Shown here in pieces: positions 60,064 to 63,205 of a stretch of DNA of 63,205 nt (the stretch's first letter is position 1; every line of letters begins with the position of its first letter). Made by a program: the position numbers and the translations under genes. Location: the NCBI GenBank assembly GCA_964523395.1, contig CAZFXS010000013.1, positions 1-63,205 on the forward strand, written 5' to 3'. The stretch comes from JANYJZ01 sp964523395. GTDB taxonomy: Bacteria; Bacteroidota; Ignavibacteria; UBA10030; SZUA-254. Below the pieces are notes generated by a model. The model did no database searches. It was not told where the DNA came from and saw only the letters and a list, made by a program, of their open reading frames with translations.

Positions 60064-60396
60064 TTGGATTTTAATTATATCATAGCAATGACGCCGCAGG
60101 GAAGCGATGGCGGCGGGTTATTCAGTACAGTTATCATGTTTGCGCTCATTATCGCGATATTTTATTTCATGATATTGCGACCGCAGCAGAAACGACAAAA
60201 AGAGCGAGATCAATTACTGAATAATTTAAAAAAGGGAGATAAGGTCATTACGACCGGCGGAGTACACGGCACTATTGTCGGCATGGAAGATAAAACAATA
60301 CTGGTACAAGTTGCAGACAATGTGAAGATTAAATATGAAAAATCGTCTATTGCTACCGTTACGCGATCGGGCGAAACCGAAGTAAAGACATCATAA
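60064..60396 (+). CDS. yajC: Preprotein translocase subunit YajC
   Basis: 110 aa. N-terminal helix (FSTVIMFALIIAIFYFMILR) followed by QQKRQKERDQLLNNLKKGD and the conserved VITTGGVHGTI. It is an accessory of the Sec translocon. The start codon is TTG (60064), preceded by AAGGAGGG. No secD or secF gene follows here; instead ribBA comes next. Confidence 0.95.
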   Translation: MDFNYIIAMTPQGSDGGGLFSTVIMFALIIAIFYFMILRPQQKRQKERDQLLNNLKKGDKVITTGGVHGTIVGMEDKTILVQVADNVKIKYEKSSIATVTRSGETEVKTS

Positions 60397-60432
60397 TCAA
60401 GGTTGCTGGCCGTTATTATTTACAGGTGTTCT

Positions 60433-61641
60433 ATGTTTAATACTATTGATGATGCAGTAAAACAGATACAAAAAGGAAACATGGTCATTGTTGTTGACGA
60501 TGAGGACCGTGAAAATGAAGGCGATTTTGTTATTGCCGCTGAGAAGTGCTCTCCTGAGATTATTAATTTTATGGCAAAGGAAGGGCGGGGGATCATTTGC
60601 GCGGCATTAACAACAAGCCGTGCCAAAGAACTCGCACTTGATTTAATGGTTGACAGTAATACATCTCTCCATGAAACTTCGTTTACAGTTTCCGTGGATT
60701 ATGTGCATGGTACCACGACCGGCGTTTCTGCCTTTGACCGGGCAGCGACAGTGCAGGCCCTTATTAACCCTGAAACAAAGCCAAGCGATTTAGCCAGGCC
60801 TGGTCATATTTTCCCCCTACGTGCCTTTGAAGGCGGCGTATTGCGGCGGGCCGGGCATACTGAGGCAGTTGTTGATTTGTGCAACCTTGCAGGTCTTTAT
60901 CCGGCCGGCGTCATTTGCGAGATCATGAACGAAGACGGTTCAATGGCGCGTGTTGATGATTTGAGGAGAATCGCCAAACAATTTGACCTTCATATCATAT
61001 CGGTAAAAGACCTCATCGAATACCGGATGCAAAGAGAAAAGCTTGTCACTAGGATTGTTTCTACAACACTTCCCACTCAATCGGGAGCATTCGATATACA
61101 TGTTTACCGGAGTGAAACAGACAGCAAAGAACATGTTGCCTTGGTGAAGGGAGATATTCAGAGAGAAAACCCGGTGCTCGTCCGGGTGCATTCAGAATGC
61201 CTGACCGGCGACGTATTTGGCTCGATGCGCTGTGATTGTAATGACCAGTTGCATGCCGCAATGAAAATGGTAGAGAAAGAAGGTACCGGTGTAGTTTTAT
61301 ATATGCGTCAGGAGGGAAGAGGAATTGGTTTATCTAATAAGCTTAAGGCATATAAATTACAAGATGAAGGGATGGATACCGTCGAGGCAAATGAGAAGCT
61401 CGGTTTTCGCCCTGATCTGAGAGACTATGGTATCGGTGCCCAGATATTAAGGGATTTAGGAGTAGGTAAAATCCGATTGATGACAAATAATCCCAAAAAG
61501 GTTGTTGGATTGCACGGCTATGGGTTGGAGATTGTTGAACGGGTTCCTATTGAAATTCTCCCGCAACCGTTAAATGAAAAATATCTTAAGACTAAACGGG
61601 ATAAGCTTGGTCATTTGATCCTCTTTGAGGGAAAAAAATAG
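60433..61641 (+). CDS. ribBA: Bifunctional DHBP synthase/GTP cyclohydrolase II
   Basis: 402 aa. RibB half (DDEDRENEGDFVIAAE, HETSFTVSVDY, GHIFPLRA, about residues 1-200) and RibA half (HSECLTGDVFGSMRCDC with the zinc cysteines, YMRQEGRGIGLSNKLKAY, about 205-400). Both halves look complete. They start the two branches of riboflavin synthesis from ribulose 5-phosphate and GTP. The ATG at 60433 is preferred. A terminator follows. Confidence 0.95.
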   Translation: MFNTIDDAVKQIQKGNMVIVVDDEDRENEGDFVIAAEKCSPEIINFMAKEGRGIICAALTTSRAKELALDLMVDSNTSLHETSFTVSVDYVHGTTTGVSAFDRAATVQALINPETKPSDLARPGHIFPLRAFEGGVLRRAGHTEAVVDLCNLAGLYPAGVICEIMNEDGSMARVDDLRRIAKQFDLHIISVKDLIEYRMQREKLVTRIVSTTLPTQSGAFDIHVYRSETDSKEHVALVKGDIQRENPVLVRVHSECLTGDVFGSMRCDCNDQLHAAMKMVEKEGTGVVLYMRQEGRGIGLSNKLKAYKLQDEGMDTVEANEKLGFRPDLRDYGIGAQILRDLGVGKIRLMTNNPKKVVGLHGYGLEIVERVPIEILPQPLNEKYLKTKRDKLGHLILFEGKK

Positions 61642-61704
61642 GTTCATTTTCCTCTTGCTTTTCTAAATACTGAATTGTAGATTTACTTTAGAAAATATAC
61701 AAAT

Positions 61705-61740
61705 AGCCACCACCTCGCAGGGTGATGGCTTTTCTTTTTA
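61705..61740 (+). terminator. Intrinsic terminator after ribBA
   Basis: AGCCACCACC pairs with GGTGATGGCT with one mismatch, followed by TTTCTTTTT. Confidence 0.7.
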
Positions 61741-61784
61741 CAATTACGAAAGATTCCTTTTTATGTTTTTTGTGAAAGGCTGTT

Positions 61785-62276
61785 ATGGGAGATAATGCCA
61801 AACCAAACGGGATCGTATATCTTACCCGTGAGAGATTAGTGGAGCTTGAGCGTGAATTACATGAACTCAAGCTGAATGGGCGCGCTGAAATGGCGCAAAA
61901 AATCGGCGAAGCAAGAAGCCATGGCGACCTTTCGGAAAATGCCGAATATGATGCTGCCAAAGAAGCTCAACAACATCTTGAACTTCGTATTGCTAAGCTT
62001 GAACAAACATTGTCACGTGCGCGAATTATTGACAGCAAAGAATTGCCAAATGACAAAGTATATATTCTTTCCAAAGTAAAACTGAAGGATATAAAGTCAA
62101 AAGAGACTGTCGATTATACACTAGTATCACCAGAAGAAGCCGACTTTGAAAAGAATAAGATTTCTGTTACTTCTCCCCTTGGCAGAGGTCTTATGGGAAA
62201 AACTGAAGGAGAGACAGTAAAGATAGCAGTCCCCGCAGGAATGCTAGAATATAAAATTCTTGAGATTTCACGGTAA
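61785..62276 (+). CDS. greA: Transcription elongation factor GreA
   Basis: 163 aa. N-terminal coiled coil with the acidic tip loop in HGDLSENAEYDAAKE, then the FKBP-like C-terminal domain (VTSPLGRGLMGKTEGETVKI). It rescues backtracked RNA polymerase by stimulating RNA cleavage. The coiled coil is slightly long at the N-terminus (MGDNAKPNGI) but the domain is complete. A CYTH gene follows after 53 bases. Confidence 0.95.
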   Translation: MGDNAKPNGIVYLTRERLVELERELHELKLNGRAEMAQKIGEARSHGDLSENAEYDAAKEAQQHLELRIAKLEQTLSRARIIDSKELPNDKVYILSKVKLKDIKSKETVDYTLVSPEEADFEKNKISVTSPLGRGLMGKTEGETVKIAVPAGMLEYKILEISR

Positions 62277-62329
62277 TTATTTTACTGTAAATCTTTTTTT
62301 TACTTTATCTTACCTGGTAAACTTCAACT

Positions 62330-62842
62330 ATGGCTGAAAACCTTGAGCTTAAGGCTAGAGTGAATAATCTAAGTCAATGTGAGTCTGTAGCTCATTCCAT
62401 AGGTGCGACCTTTCTTGAATCACTTCACCAATTGGATTTATACTTCGAGGCTTCGTCCGGAAGATTGAAACTACGTATAATCAACTCAGGAAAGGGGGAG
62501 TTGATTTGTTATGACCGCAATGAATCTACAACATACCGGTTAAGCAGATATCATAAATTTGATACAGATAATTCTCAGGATCTATTGAAGGTACTCAGTG
62601 AGTCTTTACACGTTAAAGTAACTGTTGAGAAAAAGCGTATTGTATATCTATTAAATGGTATTAGAATTCATCTGGATGATGTAAAAAACCTCGGTTCTTT
62701 CATAGAATTTGAAATACCGTTCTTGTCTGGTAAGGACGAATCCCGGGTTTTGATGGATCGGTTAGTGACTCATTTTTCAATTGATCCTGCGGACATTTTG
62801 CTTCATTCTTACTCAGATATGCTTTTGCAGCAATTGGCATGA
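62330..62842 (+). CDS. CYTH-domain protein (class IV adenylate cyclase-like)
   Basis: 170 aa. The strand-type motif NLELKARV near the N-terminus (as in class IV cyclase-like proteins with N at the first position), then LHQLDLYFEAS, LKLRI and VTVEKKRIVYLLNGIRIHLDD. CYTH proteins bind triphosphorylated substrates and act as cyclases or triphosphatases. No regulator of cAMP is near. The start ATG 62330 gives the full first strand. Confidence 0.85.
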   Translation: MAENLELKARVNNLSQCESVAHSIGATFLESLHQLDLYFEASSGRLKLRIINSGKGELICYDRNESTTYRLSRYHKFDTDNSQDLLKVLSESLHVKVTVEKKRIVYLLNGIRIHLDDVKNLGSFIEFEIPFLSGKDESRVLMDRLVTHFSIDPADILLHSYSDMLLQQLA

Positions 62843-62906
62843 TTATTTTACTGTAAATTGTTTAATTTTAACCAGAATTAGCCTTTCTGATATTATTCAA
62901 AACAAT

Positions 62907-62935
62907 TTGCGGAAGGAGAAAAAAATTACTATATT
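62907..62935 (+). promoter_or_regulatory. Promoter of tRNA-Gly
   Basis: TTGCGG, 17 bases, TATATT; start about 62942, eight bases before the tRNA. Confidence 0.6.
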
Positions 62936-62949
62936 GACACGGTTTTAAT

Positions 62950-63022
62950 GCGGGAATAGCTCAGTTGGTAGAGCGTCACCTTGCCAAGGTGAATGTCGCG
63001 GGTTCGAATCCCGTTTCCCGCT
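62950..63022 (+). tRNA. tRNA-Gly (GCC)
   Basis: A 73-base cloverleaf: acceptor GCGGGAA/TTCCCGC, D-arm GCTC, anticodon stem TCACC/GGTGA with loop TTGCCAA (anticodon GCC), T-stem GCGGG/CCCGT around TTCGAAT. The CCA end is not encoded. Confidence 0.97.
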
Positions 63023-63092
63023 CGAGGTTGTCCGTCAGGGGTGACCTAGACCCTCTGAAAGTGGGGTCAACCGTCAGTGTGCACACTACATT

Positions 63093-63140
63093 GCTCCGTC
63101 ACCCCTCATCCCCTTTTTCCGGTGACGGGGCTTTATTTTT
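63093..63140 (+). terminator. Terminator between tRNA-Gly and tRNA-Cys
   Basis: GCTCCGTCACC pairs with GGTGACGGGGC over 11 positions (one G-U pair), followed by TTTATTTTT. It would end the tRNA-Gly transcript before tRNA-Cys. Confidence 0.7.
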
Positions 63141-63150
63141 GATTTGACAG

Positions 63151-63205
63151 GGCGCCGTACCCAAGTGGTAAGGGAGAGGTCTGCAAAACCTTTATGCGGC
63201 GGTTC
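63151..63205 (+). tRNA. tRNA-Cys (GCA), 3' part cut off by the window edge
   Basis: Acceptor arm GGCGCCG, D-arm CCC...GGG, anticodon stem AGGT/ACCT with loop CTGCAAA giving anticodon GCA. The window ends in the T-arm. Confidence 0.9.

Noticed and set aside
62965..63147. 60-aa open frame at the right end
   Set aside because: It runs across tRNA-Gly and its terminator.

Overview
The window is chromosomal DNA from a Gram-negative member of the Bacteroidota/Ignavibacteriota/Chlorobiota (FCB) group, most likely an ignavibacterium-like lineage. The grounds are a type IX secretion-type C-terminal sorting domain (around 16.8-17.1 kb), a PorV-like barrel beside it, a receptor with a CarboxypepD_reg-like N-terminus, an EF-G2-type factor, and a tiny basic COX24/AURKAIP1-like protein. 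This placement is inferred from gene content; no database was searched.

Layout. 0-5 kb: tRNA-Leu (cut by the edge), a TPR protein, an LppC-like solute-binding/TPR protein, radC, then phoH behind its own promoter and an intrinsic terminator; mazG converges on phoH. 6-10.5 kb: a secreted or anchored amidohydrolase, then a class-V aminotransferase and serA (serine metabolism). 10.5-19.1 kb: a surface-protein block with a large TonB-dependent receptor, a T9SS-sorted exoprotein, a PorV-like barrel and an NHL propeller; then ssb. 19.7-24.7 kb: a cobalamin riboswitch with its own terminator controlling btuB, a beta-propeller lipoprotein, a leaderless-type cobalamin-binding protein and a DUF6580 membrane protein. 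25-28.9 kb: a minus-strand operon with two TPR/TonB-C proteins, a predicted outer-membrane protein and a small membrane protein, served by two near-identical promoters. 29-34.5 kb: DinB-like and VOC proteins, a frameshifted GH29 fucosidase and a divergent GH3 glycosidase. 34.5-45 kb: a palindrome-overlapped promoter for a possible small RNA, dut, rsmI, a cysteine-less thioredoxin-fold protein, metH, DUF309, ferredoxin, an MBL-fold hydrolase, a Rieske protein, queG and trxB. 45-63 kb: hsp20 behind a sigma-54-like promoter, sppA, HU, a zinc-ribbon TPR protein, the 31-aa basic protein, a 5'-nucleotidase, a P-loop protein, a DMT-type transporter, envelope-stress small proteins, EF-G2, HIT, nuoN, nnr, vanZ, tgt, yajC, ribBA, greA, a CYTH protein, tRNA-Gly and tRNA-Cys (cut by the edge).

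How the parts fit. The riboswitch locus imports cobalamin, and two cobalamin-using enzymes (MetH and QueG) lie 13-20 kb downstream; QueG and Tgt are both queuosine enzymes. Most promoters I could read fit one model: TTGnnn, exactly 17 bases, TAnnnT. That regularity let me place starts, short leaders and two probably leaderless mRNAs. The intergenic DNA also carries many imperfect copies of several low-complexity phrase families, some of which have become the ends of coding sequences.
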